From: Phascolarctos cinereus
Taxonomy: Eukaryota > Chordata > Mammalia > Diprotodontia > Phascolarctidae
Direction of reading: 5' to 3'
Assembly (NCBI RefSeq): GCF_002099425.1
Contig: NW_018344273.1
Location: 837,001-901,000, forward strand
DNA: 64,000 nucleotides
Shown one piece after another: positions 46,430-58,650 of the stretch. Every line of letters begins with the position of its first letter. Position 1 is the stretch's first letter. The notes under the pieces were generated by a model. The model saw nothing but the letters and a program-made list of their open reading frames with translations. It was not told where the DNA came from and did no database searches. Position numbers and translations under genes: made by a program.

Positions 46430-47243
46430 AGATATTTCCTGTGTGGCGTCATTTTCTTTCCTCCAATGACCCAAAGCCACTATATTACTTTCAAACTGAT
46501 AAAAGTCTTATCTATGCCTAGTTTACTTTTGATTCACTGATTAATTCAGTCAAGATGTCTAAGTATTCTGTGATTATATTTTAAATGAGCATAGAAATCT
46601 CCACTTCTACATACATGTTTTATGCAAGGTTCTGCCCTTTGTTTTGTATGTTACTTTGATTGTATTTGTTTAACAAAATCTTTTTGTAGAATGGAAACAA
46701 AGCCATTTACCACTAATGAGGTAGAAACAAAGATAGTGGGCAAACGAGCCAAAAAAGGAGGGTTTTTTGTTCCCTGTCCCCTTCCAAGCCTGCTCCATCA
46801 GCTTAGTTTCCATTTCCTTCCCTTTTTCTTCTCCTTTATTTCTTTTCTCTCCTTTAAAAATATAATAAATGTGTCTACAATTCTGGATCGCCAATTTTAT
46901 CTGTGTATTGGCTAATTATACTAGGCATTTTCTGTGTAATTTGAGGAATCTAGGTTAAAATGCAGGAAGAAACCACTAGATCTATATTTGACGATTGTTC
47001 TGTCAAATTCAACAGGCATAGTTTGGAGAGTTACTATATGGAGAGCACTGTGCTAGGCCTTGTGGGAGTTACAAAGGGTACGTAACATTAGGCTCCTATT
47101 TTTATAGAACTTGAACAAATAATTATAATATTTATTATTATATGTTTAGTAAAGTAGAGAGGGCAAAATAAAGTATATGTGAGGTTATTTCCTTCAAGAG
47201 GTATTAAAGGATTCCATTTACTTAACAATAACAAGAACAATAC
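46430..47243. other. No gene; weak L2-like trace near 47,010-47,110
   Basis: gagagcactgtgctaggcct at 47,040-47,060 recalls the L2 3' end. A 97-codon ORF (46,622-46,915) is low-complexity Phe/Ser-rich and unconvincing. Confidence 0.45.
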
Positions 47244-47253
47244 CTAACATTTA

Positions 47254-50200
47254 TTTTGAATAGCATTTTATGTTTTCCTCAATTACATGTCAAGACAATT
47301 TTTAGCATTCATTTTTCACAAGATTTTAAGTTCCAAATTTTTCTCCATCCCTCCCCATCCTCTCCTCTTCCTAAAATGGTAGACAATTTGATATAAGTTT
47401 TAGATGTGCTATCATGCAAAATGTATTTCCACATTAGTCACAGTTGTGAAAGAAGAAAAAGATTAAAAAAAGCACAAAAAAAAATAACGTAAGTGAAAAA
47501 AGTATGCTTCAATCTGCATTCAGACTCCATCAGTTCTTTATCTGGATGAGGAAACAATTTTTTCTTGAGTCCTTTGTATTTGTCTTGGATCATTGTGCTG
47601 CTGAGAAGAGCTGAGTCATACATAGTTGATCATCATACAATGTTGCTCATACTGAGTATAAAGTTTTTCTGGTTCTGCTCATTTCAATTTGCATCAGTTC
47701 ATAAAAGTCTTTCCAGATTTTTCTGAAATCTCTCTGTTCATCATTTCTTACTACAAAATAGTGTTCTGTTACATTCATATACCACAGCTTGTTTAACCAT
47801 TCCCCAACTGATGGGCATCCCCTCAATTTGCAATATTTTACTACCATGAAATACTTTGCTATAAATATTTTTTGCCCATGTAGGTCCTTTTCCCTTTTTT
47901 GTGATCTCTTTGGGATACAGACCTAGTAGTGGTATTGCAGGATCAAAGGGTGTGCCTAGTTTGGTTGCCCTTTGGGAATAGTTCCAAATTGCTCTCCAGA
48001 ATGGTTGGATTAGTTCTCAATTCCACCAACAGTGCATCAGTGCCCCAGTTTTCCCACATCCTCTCCAATACGTATCATTTTCCTTTTGTGTCATCTTAGC
48101 CAATCTGATAGATATGATGTGGTACCTCGCAGTTGTTTTAATTTGCATTTCTCTAATGAAAAGTGATTTAGAGCACTTCTTCATATACCTATAGATAACT
48201 TATTTCTTCATCGGAAAACTGCCTGTCCATAGCCTTCGACCATATATCAATTGGGGAATAACATTTCTTATTAAAAATTTGATTCAATTCTCTATATATT
48301 TGAGATATGAGGCCTTTATTGGAGACACTTGCTGTAAAGATTGTTTCCCAGCTTTCTGTTTTCCTTCTAATTTTGGTTGTTTTTGTTTTATTTGTGCAAA
48401 AGTGTTATTAATTTATATTAAATTAATATTTTGCATTTTGTGCTCTCTATCTCTTGTTTGGTCACGAACCTGTAACTCACTTAACTTCTTTAAGAATTTG
48501 GACGCTATACTACTTGGTCCATAATGTTTAGTATTAATATTACTTCATTGTCTGTGGTACCTTTTAGCAAGATGTAGTTTCCCTTCTTTATCTCTTTTAA
48601 TTAGGCCTAATTTTGCTTTTACTTTGATATCAGGATTGCTACCCCTGCTTTTTTTTTTTTAACTTCAGCTGTTCAGCCTTTTAACTTTGCTCTGTGTGTC
48701 TCTCTGCTTTAGTTGTGTTTCTGGTAAACAACATATTGTAGCATTCTTATTTTTGACCTACTCTGCTATCCACTTCCATTTTATTCAAGAGTTCATCCCA
48801 TTCACATTCATAGTTATGATTGCTAACTGTGTATTTCCCTCCATCTTATTTTTCCTCCTGTATGTCCTCATTGTCATTTTACCCTTTCTTTTCTCAACAG
48901 TGTTCTGCTTCTGCCTACTAACTCCCTTGGTGTACCTTCTCTTCTGTCAGTCCCCACTTTACATAATCTCTTCCTTTCCTACTTTCCTGCCAGGTAATAT
49001 AGATTTCTATTTAACTGATTGTGTATATCCTTCCCACTTTGAGCTAATACTGATGAGACCAAGGTTCAAGTGATACCCAGTGTCCACCCTTACATCTTTC
49101 CCTCCTTTGTAATAGGTTTTTTGTATCTCTTCATGTGAAATAATTTATCCCTTTCTACCTCTCACTTCTTTCTGCACTCAGTGTACTCTTCTTTCTCATT
49201 CCTAAATTTTTATGTCATTTCCTCAAATTTACCTTATACCTCTACCCTCTGTCTATGAATATTCCTTCTAGCTATAGCATTAGTTATATGTGTGTGTGTG
49301 TGTGTGTGTATGTATATACACATACACATATATAATTTTATATATATAGTTACAAATATTATCTTCACATGTAAGAATGTAAACAGTTCAGCTCCATTGA
49401 ATCCCTTACATTCTCTTTTCCCTTTTTTACCTTTCTAAACTTCTCTTGGGTCTGGATATTGGAGGTCAACTTTTTTGTTCAATTCTAGTCTCTTTATGAA
49501 AGCTTAAAATTCTTCTATTTCATTGAATGACCATTTACCCCATGAATATCATGCTTAATTTCACTGGATATGTAATTCTTGGTTGTAATCCTGGGTCCTT
49601 TGTCTTGTCCAGAATATCATGTTCCATGGCCTCCAATCCTTTAACATTGCATCTGCTAAGTCCTGTGTAATCCTGATTGTGGCTCCCTAATATTTGAATT
49701 GTTTCTTTTTGGCCACTTGCAGTCTTCCCCCCCCACCTTGACCTGATGGTTCTATAATTTGGCTATAATGTTCCTTGGAGCTTTTATTTTTGGATCTCTT
49801 TCCTGAGGTGATCAGTGAATTCTTTGAATGCCTATTTTCCCATCTGGTTCCAGGATATCAAAACAGTTTTCCTTGATAATTTCCTGAAATATACTGTCTA
49901 GGTCTTCCTTTTGATTATGGTTTTCAGGTAGTCCAATGAGTGATACTGTCTCTCCTGGATCCCTTTTCAAGGTCATTTGTTTTTCAAATGAGGCATTTTA
50001 TATTTTATTCTATTCTTTCATTCCTTTGAATTTATTTGATTGATTCTTGATGTCTCATAGAGTCATTAGCTTCCAATTTCCCAGTTCTAACTTTTAAGGA
50101 ATTGTTTTCCTCAGTTACTTTTGTACTTCTTTTCCATTTGGTCAATTGTATTTTTAAGGAGTTATTTTCTTCAGTGGATTTTTGTATCTCCTTTTCAATT

Positions 50201-51247
50201 TGACCAATTCTACTTTTTAAGCAGTTGTTTTCTTTTTCCAAGCTGTTGACTCTTTTTTCATAATTCTCTGGCATCACTCTCTTTTCTCAATTTTTCTTTT
50301 ACATATCTTATTTGATTTTTAAGCTCCTTTTTGAGCTCTTCCATGAGTTCTTTCTGAGATTGAGACCATTTCCTGTTTTCCTTTGGGGTTTTGTCCATAG
50401 GTGTTTTGACATTATTGTCTTCTTCTGAGTTTGTATCTTGATTGTCCTTCTCACCATAATAACTTTCTATGGTCAGATTATTTTTTGTTGTTTTTTCTTT
50501 CGCTCATTTTTTTTTGGGGGGGGTAGAGCTTTTTCCTTTCTTTTAAATTTGAGCTGTGCCTCTGGAGTGGAAGTGGCACTGTCTCAGGCTTTTTGTGCCA
50601 GGGGCTTCAGGCCCTGGCTATTTACTTGGTGGTGCACTAGTGTTGTCCTGAGGCCCACAGGGGACCCTCATATTGGTGCTGTGCCGAAGGGATATGGTGG
50701 GAGTGGTTGGCACTGCTGGAGGCTGTGGGGGTCTGGAAGCTTACCTGGTGCTGAGCTCAGGTCCTAGTGTTGGTGTCTTGTATCCTGAGGCCAGTGCGTT
50801 TCATCAGAGCTATACTAAAGGTAGAGGAGGTCTGGCCACTGGCTGTCTGTTTGCCCAGGTCTCTGCTGAAGCACGTGGTGGTTCTTACAGCTGAAGTCTG
50901 CCCATTCCTCTCCCTATACTGAGCCCTTTGGGGGTCCCTGGTGTTGGCATTTGCCTGCTCCACTGCACTGGGGCTCAGGATCTCCCACTGGTTTGCTGAG
51001 GTGAGGTTTGCTGGTGGCTTATGGGACACTTCTTGTTTCAGACTGCATTCACCTTTTACTGGACAGACATTTCTCGCCTATTTTCCAAGTTTCTTGGATG
51101 AAAAGATTGTTTCACCCTGTCTTTTTGCTCTTTCTGCTATTCAGTTTGTTTGGGGGCACTATTTTATGGTTGTTCGGAGTTTGATATGGGAGAATTATGA
51201 TGATCTACTGCTTACTCCTCCATATTGGTTCCCAGAAGTCCCAATAG
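47254..51247 (-). mobile_element. L1 with 5' end and 3' end but an internal ORF2 deletion, minus strand
   Basis: 5' UTR at about 50,480-51,247 (starting, minus strand, acttctgggaaccaatatgg). ORF1 at about 49,370-50,470: a coiled coil with repeated EENNSLK (50,032-50,277), then the RNA-binding and C-terminal-domain region. ORF2 start at about 48,470-49,070. At about 48,465-48,470 the sequence jumps straight from endonuclease-region DNA (parallel to 63,610) to late ORF2 DNA (parallel to 60,985), so about 2.6 kb containing the reverse transcriptase core is missing. The C-terminus reads KYCKLRGCPSVGEWLNKLWY (47,647-47,847). The flanks ctaacattta (47,244-47,253) and gtaacatcta (51,248-51,257) are a likely target duplication. 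Confidence 0.85.
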
Positions 51248-51432
51248 GTAACATCTATATAGTACTTATTATGTGGCAGGCATTGTGTTAAGCATTTTGC
51301 AAATATTATCTCATTTGATCCTCACAAAAACCCTGGGAGTTAAGTGCTAATGTTATCCTCATTTTCCAAATAAGGAAACTGAGGCAAACATCAGTAAAAG
51401 TGACTTGCCAAGGATCAGCAATTGGTAATGAG
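51248..51432 (-). repeat. CORE-SINE with L2-type tail, split by the L1
   Basis: taacatctatatagtactta, ggcaggcattgtgttaagca, aggaaactgaggcaaacat. Its outer edge appears on the far side of the L1 near 47,225-47,253. A (GA)n run follows at 51,477-51,495. Confidence 0.75.
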
Positions 51433-51499
51433 ACAAAGCATTCCAATTGTGCGCTCATGTCAATGACTTTTGGGGAGAGAGAGAGAGAGAGAGATGAGA

Positions 51500-52600
51500 A
51501 TGACAGAAAGGCAAGTTCCATGAAGATCTAGCCCAGAAAGACTTACAAAAAGGCTATCATATTCTAGATAATTGTAGCAAAGATATAATGAGACCTTTCT
51601 TCCTCTTTTCTATAGTGGGTGTGAGGAAAGAATAAGGAACTTGGAGCTCAGAACTCAAAAGTCCTGAACTATATTCCTTTTATTTGCTGAAAAAAAAATC
51701 AATTCACCAAACATGCAACACTATGCTAGAAGGAACTGCATAAATTCAAAGAGAAAAGTAAAGTTTCTGCCATTATTATTTATGTATCAGATGAGGATAT
51801 CCATTTGGACTGTGAAAACCTCACCAGACACCTCTGTCTTGCTGAGAAGCTATAGGCATTATAGACTTAGTATCTAGAAATGAACAGCCTCTGGAGTACA
51901 ATGAATAGCAGAGACAATGGGGTCCCAGAGTTGACTCCAAGTCCATTCAAAATGGTCTGCTCAGTGCCCATCATAATGACATCACTAAGTCACTGTTGCA
52001 GAAGCAACATGCTACCATTTTACAGATAGGACTGATACATACGCCTCAGAACATGTGGCACTTGCATGAGGCAAAGTCAGTAAGGTGAATTAAATAGGTC
52101 CCTGAGCAGAGAGTTAGGGAACTTGAATTCTTATTGTGGCACCAAACTGGAACTCACTGAGAAAATCCTTATATCCTTCTGAGCTTTATTTCTCATTTAC
52201 AACATAGGGAAAATCTCTACTCACTTTTTACCATAGGAGTCTTGTGCCAATAAATAGAAAGAGCTAAATGAAAAATCTTTGAGAAGTCAATACAATAAAA
52301 TTTATTATTATTTAGCTTAGGTGGCTGCACAGGGTAAAACAATGTACCACTTGGAGTTTCCAAAGGATAGAAAATCCTCAACCATTCTTAAATTTTAGAG
52401 GAAAATTATTTTCTTCTGCCCAGCTTCCCAACCCTTAGAATGCTTCTCATTATCCCACCAACTTCCAAATCAGAGAGCCAGGATTCAAACTAAAAAGAAA
52501 ATCATTGATCAAGGGAAAAAAAAAAACATGATTTCAGGGAATAACTTACCAGGGAATCTATCTTAGTATTGGGGGAAGAGGTCCCCTTTGAACAAGTTTC
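51500..52600. other. No feature recognised (3' flank of OR copy 3)
   Basis: No repeat or coding block that I can support. It does not visibly align with the downstream flanks of OR copies 1 and 2. Confidence 0.45.
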
Positions 52601-52612
52601 TACGACTCATAA

Positions 52613-53559
52613 CTAAGCCCCTGAAATGCTAAAGGCCTTCTGAGGACAAAGGAGTTTCTTGATGGCCTCTTTCATGTCTTTATTCCTCAGACTGTAGATA
52701 ACAGGGTTATAAAAGGGAGCAAGGACAGCAAACATGAGGGCAATGGTCCTATTCAAGAATGGTGGGAAAGTGGCTGAGAAGCGTAAATACATGAGTGATA
52801 CACTGCCATAGAACATGATGAAGACAATGAGATGAGAGGCACATGTGGAGAAAGCTTTGTGACGGCCTTCAACTGAGGGGATACTCAGGATCACAGCAAT
52901 GATCCGGATGTAGGAGAGGGTAATGATCAGCACAGCAGTTAGGATGGCAATAGCATGGACCACATCCTCAACTAGAATCACGGAGGTGTCTGTGCAGACC
53001 AAGCTCAGCACAGGAGCAAAATCACAGAAGAGCTGGTGAATCTGGTTGGAACCACAGAAGGGCAAGGTGGATATCCATATGATCTCAGGGAGCAGCACGA
53101 GAAAGCCAAAAATGCAGGAACCTGTGATCAGCTGGCCACACAGTCTAGGTGTCATAATGGTAGGATAGCGGAGTGGGTTGCAGACAGCAATGTACCTATC
53201 AATGGCCATCATGGTCAGTAATATGCCCTCAGAATTTCCAAGGAGTGGAAAAAGTACATCTGTAGGAGGCAACCAGCGAAGGAGATGGTCTTCTGGTCAT
53301 TAACCAAGTTGGAGAGCATCTTGGGAATGGTGGCTGTGGTGTACCAGATCTCCAGGAAGGAGAAGATGCCAATGAAAGTGTACATGGGGTTGTGGAGTTG
53401 GGAATCTAGCCTTATAACAATGGAAATCATGAGGTTCCCAATGACAACAAACATGTACATAAGGAGCAAAGGGATGAAGAACAAGAAGCCACCATCTTGG
53501 AACTGGGGAAATCCAGAGAAGAAAAACTCAGATATTCCTGTCTGGTTTTTCCTCTCCAT
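52613..53559 (-). pseudogene. OR6K-like olfactory receptor, full length apart from one frameshift
   Basis: Third paralogue. From the ATG at 53,559: MERKNQTGISEFFFSGFPQF with an N-glycosylation site NQT, GNLMISIVIRLDSQLHNPMY, KMLSNLVNDQKTISFAGC and MYFFHSL. The frame then shifts and continues as NSEGILLTMMAIDRYIAVCN, FCGSNQIHQLFCDFAP, KAFSTCASHLIVF, NPVIYSLRNKDMKEAI and a C-terminus ending SISGA. Compared with copy 1, the block around 53,240-53,250 (tccaaggagtgg versus tccaagtgaatgg) lacks one base. Everything else is open, so this is a young pseudogene, a segregating allele or an assembly error. With the base present the protein would be 315 residues. Confidence 0.9.
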
Positions 53560-53589
53560 ATCCTCAGAAGGCTCACCTGTTAAAACCGA

Positions 53590-53596
53590 GATAGAC

Positions 53597-53636
<40 letters not shown>

Positions 53637-53665
53637 TGGTAGGTAGATAGATGAATAGATAGATG
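53590..53665. repeat. (GATA)n microsatellite beside the OR copy 3 splice acceptor
   Basis: gata units from 53,590, with variants (gaca, ggta, gatga) towards 53,665. On the minus strand this is (TATC)n, a pyrimidine-rich run ending about 12 bases before the AG at 53,578-53,577. Confidence 0.95.
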
Positions 53666-53679
53666 CCCAGGTACCTGAT

Positions 53680-54215
53680 CCTGGTTTTATTTTGAGAACC
53701 AAACCTAAAATCTTCAACTCTGTTAATGTATTTTTGTAACTGCTTGTAATAACAAGACTCCAAATTTAGTTTCAAAGACTGAGAACGTTTCTTACCAAAA
53801 TAAATGTTAAATTCAAGAGTGGCAGAAGTACATGATATCTCTCCATACTCTTGAGGTTTTTGCAAATCATGGAAGCTGTCACTGAATTCAGCACAGACTC
53901 ACTATTAGAAGATTAGAGGTAAAGGAGTGTCTAGCAGGGTTAGGGAAGTGAGTAACATGTAAGCATAAGAGCTAAGCAGTTAAAAAGGAGAGAGTCAGGT
54001 TTATGGTAATTATCAGGGAAACATTTAGGACCCAACAAAATAAATTAATCAAATTTGCATGTGATCTATAAAGACAGTAGAAATAGCATACATTTGAAAG
54101 GAAGACATTCTCCAGAGGTTAGAACATTAGGGTGGATCACAGAAAATAAAATCTAATCAGGATAAATGTAAAGTCCTATACTTGTCTTCCAAAAAAGCAA
54201 TCATACAAGTTTGGA
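53680..54215. other. No feature recognised
   Basis: Immediate upstream intron-like sequence of OR copy 3. No repeat that I can name. Confidence 0.4.
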
Positions 54216-54219
54216 AACA

Positions 54220-54430
54220 ACATGGTACAGTAGAATGAGTGCTGTATTTAATGTCAAAAGGTCAGAGTTCAAAATCTAGCTTTGCCATTTACAACATTTG
54301 TATAACCTTGTGCAAGTCAGTTGACATTGCTGAGTTTTAATTTCTTTAACTACAAAATGAAGAGGTTAAATTAGATGGCCTCTAAAGTCCCTTACAGCTC
54401 TGGATCTGGACGTCTATGATCCTAAGAAAC
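54220..54430 (+). repeat. MIR-like CORE-SINE with CR1/L3-type end
   Basis: acatggtacagtagaatgag, accttgtgcaagtcagttga, ccttacagctctggatctgg. Confidence 0.7.
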
Positions 54431-54434
54431 GGCA

Positions 54435-55290
54435 GAAGAGGTGTGACTAGAAAGCAGTTTATATGAAAAAAATCTAGGAATTTGAGTAAACTACAAACTC
54501 AAAATGAGTCAATAATGTGATATGGCAATCAAAAGAAGCTAAAGAGAATTTGACAACAACAATAAAACATGAGGTGTGCAAGATGAAGACAATGACAGGC
54601 ACGTTGTGTTCTGACATGTTCAGACCTTAGCTGGTCATCGCATTATAGGAAGGACATTATTGTAGCTGTAGATAATCCAGAAGAGGCAAGCGGGATGGCA
54701 AAAGGTCTGGAGTTCATGTCATATGGGGCAGGAATTGGAGATATTAGCAAGGAGAAAAGAGGACTTAACAAAAGCAGGAAAACTTTCTTCATGTATTTGA
54801 AGGGTTAGTATTTGAAAGTGGGATTAAATCTGTTCTGCTTGGTCTCAAAAGGGAGAAATAGGAGCAGTGAGTAGAAAGTGAAAAGAGGCAGAGTAAGATC
54901 ACCTACAGGGAAAACATTTGCTTATAAGTAGAGCTATATGAAAGTGAAATAAATGGTAATGGGCTCCCCATATCATTTCATTGAAATGAAGGCTTATTGG
55001 ATATTTACTGAAGATGTTGTGGAGATTATTTCCATTCAGGTATGGGTTGCATTAATTTATCTCTAAGGGACCTTCCCACTAAGAGATTCTGTGAAATTCA
55101 AAAAGCCCATAAAAGTGGAGATAGATTTGGGTTTGGAGGAAGGTTGATAAGGAGGAAAGAGAGGATCTATAATGCATTCATCAACATAATGACTTTCCTA
55201 TCTCTTTATTTTTGTCTTTATTGGTGACCTTTATTGACCTGGATAAAAAAAAATTCAGGCCTTCATGGGAACCTGCTTAATAAAATATTC
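54435..55290. other. No feature recognised
   Basis: G/A-rich plus strand in places (54,600-54,950) resembling old CR1/L3 3' DNA in sense orientation, but too diverged to call. Confidence 0.4.
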
Positions 55291-55294
55291 TCTT

Positions 55295-55870
55295 GTAAGT
55301 GGCATAGTGAATAGAGTGACCAGGTTTGGGGTCAGGAAGACCTGAGTTCAAATCTGGCCTTAGACAATTAGTAGCTGTGTGAGTCTGGGCAAGTTACTTG
55401 ATCTCTGTTTTCCTCAGTTTCCTTCATCTGTAAAGTGGGATAATATTAGCACCTATTTCCCATGGTTGTTCTGAAGATAAAATGAGATATTTGTAAAATG
55501 TTTAGCACAGTACCTGGCACACAGTAGGCACTATGTAAAATTTGCCTATTATTATTGTTGTGGTGGTGGTTAAACCCAGAAAGCACCAGGCAGCCATAAT
55601 ATGTATGGGGGAAAAAAAATCAAAATTATCCAGTTCCAACATACTAAGAAATCTACTAGCTAAGTGGTATAAAGGAAAGAGCACTGGATCTAGAAGTTTG
55701 AATTCTGCTTCTGCTCATTCCTGTGTGATTCTGAGCTCAATCTTTTTCCTTTCTGAGGCTCAGTTTCTTCCAATGAAATGTGAAGAGGTTAGAGAAATTA
55801 ATCTCTAAGGTACTCCCAGCTCTATGAGCTTTTGACTTCTCAGGCTTTCTGTGTTCCTGTGATTGTCTTT
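55295..55870 (+). repeat. Two CORE-SINEs, plus strand
   Basis: 55,295-55,560: THER-like with L2 tail (gtagctgtgtgagtctgggc ... tagcacagtacctggcacac). 55,665-55,870: MIR-like with CR1/L3-type end (taaaggaaagagcactggat ... tactcccagctctatgagct). Confidence 0.8.
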
Positions 55871-56410
55871 GTTTCCTAACAGTAGAATTGTGGGACATTG
55901 CCATTTCTCCCAACCCTTCATCTACCCACATAATCTGAGCTGGTTCTTCTCAAACCCACCTATGTCTATGTCCTTCCAAAAGGATTCAACTGTGTGAGTT
56001 TCTTTTCCATAGCAGAGCAGGAATATTCTTTCACCCCCAACTTGGGAACCATCCTGAAAAAAAAGTCCTCGTCATATCTTACACTCACCTTTACCAGTTT
56101 TGGTGGAATTCTTCTCTTCTCTTCTTACTGCGTTTCTACTGTCCCATTGTCTCTTCAGCCCAACCAGTGGGATAGTTATAGGCATCTCCACAGCTTCCTC
56201 AGAGAATATCATGGTCAAAAAAACGGTCTCTACTGTGGTTTTCTCCCATTAGAGACTATAATTCTGAAGGAAAATGACTTCTTTTCCCATGAGCTTTATT
56301 AAGGAAATGTTCCCCATCATTTTCCCCATTAGATTTCTAGATCACAGTGAAGTCAAGACTCCAAAATAGATCTGTAATCAGACACACAGTAATACTTTAT
56401 GGGTTTTTTT
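55840..56410. repeat. Upstream flank of OR copy 3, weakly paralogous to 5,800-6,320 and 29,780-30,240
   Basis: Shared phrases in the same order: acccacataatctga; aggaaaatgacttct versus aggaaaacaatcttct; ctagatcacagtgaagtcaa versus ctagatcccagtgaaggcaa; and actttatggg versus actttatgg. More diverged than the copy 1/copy 2 pair, which suggests copy 3 split off first. Confidence 0.5.
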
Positions 56411-56439
56411 TATTGACTTATGGGTTATGCAAAAGCAGC

Positions 56440-56658
56440 TTTAATTGAGTAGTAATGGTAAAAGAGAAAAAATGCTTTAGATTCAGAAGATCTGGGTTTG
56501 AATCTTGCCTTTTACTACCTGTGTGACCTTGGATAAGTTATTTAAACTCCCCAGGTTTACATTTTCTCATCTCTAAAAAGGGGAAAATAATGTATTCCCT
56601 GAAGGATTGTTATATAGAAATCACTTTAAGTCTTATTTTGTCATCGTCATTGTCATCG

Positions 56659-56697
<39 letters not shown>

Positions 56698-56975
56698 CAG
56701 CTCAACACATACTTGACACAGCTGGATGATGCAGTAGATAGAAAGCTGGTTTGCAGTCAGGAACATCTGAATTCAAATTTGGCTTCAACACTTACTAGGC
56801 ATATAATACAGGGCAAATTACTTAACTTCTATTTGCCTAAGTTTCCTCAACTGTAAAATGAGACAAAGAAAGCCTACTTCACAGGTTTTTTATAGGGATC
56901 AAATGAAATAATATTTGTAAAGCGTTTAGCACAGTCTCTGGCGCATTGCAAGTACTATGTAGGAGTTTATTTCAT
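56440..56975 (+). repeat. Two CORE-SINEs separated by an (ATC)n microsatellite
   Basis: 56,440-56,620: MIR-like (tactacctgtgtgaccttgg). 56,641-56,697: (tca)n with tcg variants. 56,715-56,975: THER-like with L2 tail (ctggatgatgcagtagatag ... agcgtttagcacagtctctg). The Ser-rich ORF here is the microsatellite. Confidence 0.8.
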
Positions 56976-56979
56976 ATTA

Positions 56980-57760
56980 TATTACATACATAGCACCTAA
57001 GGAGCTGGGAGTCGGTAGATTTGAAGACAAGTGCTTGATCCTATAACATGGTAAAGATTATGAGTATAGTGCTCATACTTATCCCCACTTATTAAGAATA
57101 CCTTCTTAGGGTAGAGGGAAATTTTCTGTAACTTCAAAGATTGCTCCATCTCTCAGAGAGCTAGCTACTCTCTCCTCTTAGGTGAAGCTTTTTATGGGTA
57201 GTGTTACCTTTCATGTTGGGAAGGTTTTTAAGTGTATCTTTTACAATCAAAGCTCATGGAACACTTCCATCCAACTCTAGGAAAAATCCTCCCCATCATC
57301 TTGATCCATTTTGTGCTCCCTAATTACTCAAGCCTCCACACATAGTTAAAATAAATATTTAATTAAAACAATAAAAAAAAAGTTGAAAAAAGATATCATT
57401 GATGGTCAGCATCAACTCTCATTAATCCATTCAGAAAGCCACCAGCTTTAATCATTCAGTCCAAGCTACCTCATTCTGTTCATACCTAAGCTTGGAGAGG
57501 AGTGAAGCGGAATGTGGAAAGGGTATGACAGACCCATTTGCCCCTCAATAAAAGAGACACAGTTTTTGCACAGTGTTGTAATGGCCTCACCTTGCCATTA
57601 TTTTCTGCTTTCCATGATCCCAATACAGCTCTGCTCCTGATATGACTCATTGAACTTACTCCCTGCATTTGGTCTTTAAAGGGTTCAGATCTCTCTGTCA
57701 AACACTTAATCAAACAAAGTAGCTGGAAGGCAGTTGCATCCTGCTCACCATTTTTCCTCT
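56980..57760. other. No feature recognised
   Basis: A 75-codon minus ORF at 57,486-57,713 has no recognised similarity. Confidence 0.45.
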
Positions 57761-57769
57761 TCTCTTATT

Positions 57770-58650
57770 CACTTTTTTTTTTGGTATGTGAAACTACAAA
57801 TTGCTATTCCTTTTAAATATATCATAAAGTTATCGTGTAACTTTCTTTTTTCCCTTTTTTCCCCTCCCCCTCCACCCTAGAGATGGCTACCATTAGGCAC
57901 AAATATGTGTGCATGCATATATGTATATGTATATGTGTACATATATATGTAAAACAATTCTGTACATCTATTTCTCAGTTCTTTCTCTAGATGCAGATAG
58001 CATATTCCTTCATAAGTCCTTTGTAGTTAATTTGGGGGTAGTCAAAATGACTAAGTCAGTCAAAGTTATTCTTTTTTTTTTGGTGAGGCAATCAGGGCTA
58101 AGTGACTTGCTCAGGGTCACACAGCTAGTAAGTGTCATGTGTGTGAGGTCGTATTTGAATCCAGGTCCTCTTGACTCCAAAACCAGAGCTTTATCCACTG
58201 TGCCACCTAGCTGCCCCTTCTCAAAGTTATTCTTAAAACAATATTGTTGTTACTGTATACAACATTCTCTTGGTTCTGCTCATTTTGTTCTTCATTATTT
58301 TGTGCAATTTTATTCATGTTTTTTCTAAGATCATGGAGCTCATCATTTCTTATAGCACTGTAGTATTCTTTCACAATCCTATACCACAATTTGTTCAGCC
58401 ATTTCCTAATTGATGGACATCCCCACAATTTCCGGTTCTTTGCCATGACAAAGAGAGCTGCTATAAATATTTTAGAACATATAGGTTCTTTTCCTTTTCC
58501 CCTTATTATCTCCGGAAACAGACATAGTAATGTATTGCTAGGTCGAAGGTTATAGGCACTTTAATAACACTTTGAGCATAATTTCAAATTGCTCCCCAAA
58601 ATGGTTGGATCAGTTTACAGTTTCACCAACAGTGAATTGTGTACCAATCT
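57770..58650 (-). mobile_element. L1 3' end, minus strand, with a SINE inserted
   Basis: The minus frame reads AKNRKLWGCPSIRKWLNKLW and VKEYYSAIRNDELHDLRKN (58,207-58,446), the ORF2 C-terminus, followed by a 3' UTR to 57,770. A minus-strand short CORE-SINE at 58,074-58,220 is flanked by tcaaagttattctt at 58,060-58,073 and again at 58,221-58,234. Confidence 0.9.

Noticed and set aside
48279-49073. Hydrophobic plus-strand ORFs that look like membrane proteins
   Set aside because: They are antisense to L1 ORF2/spacer DNA, whose A-rich sense strand gives Phe/Leu/Ile-rich translations in reverse.
50438-51291. Plus-strand ORFs of 73-116 codons in GC-richer DNA
   Set aside because: They lie antisense to an L1 5' UTR. 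The elevated GC is the L1 5' UTR, not a CpG island of a gene.
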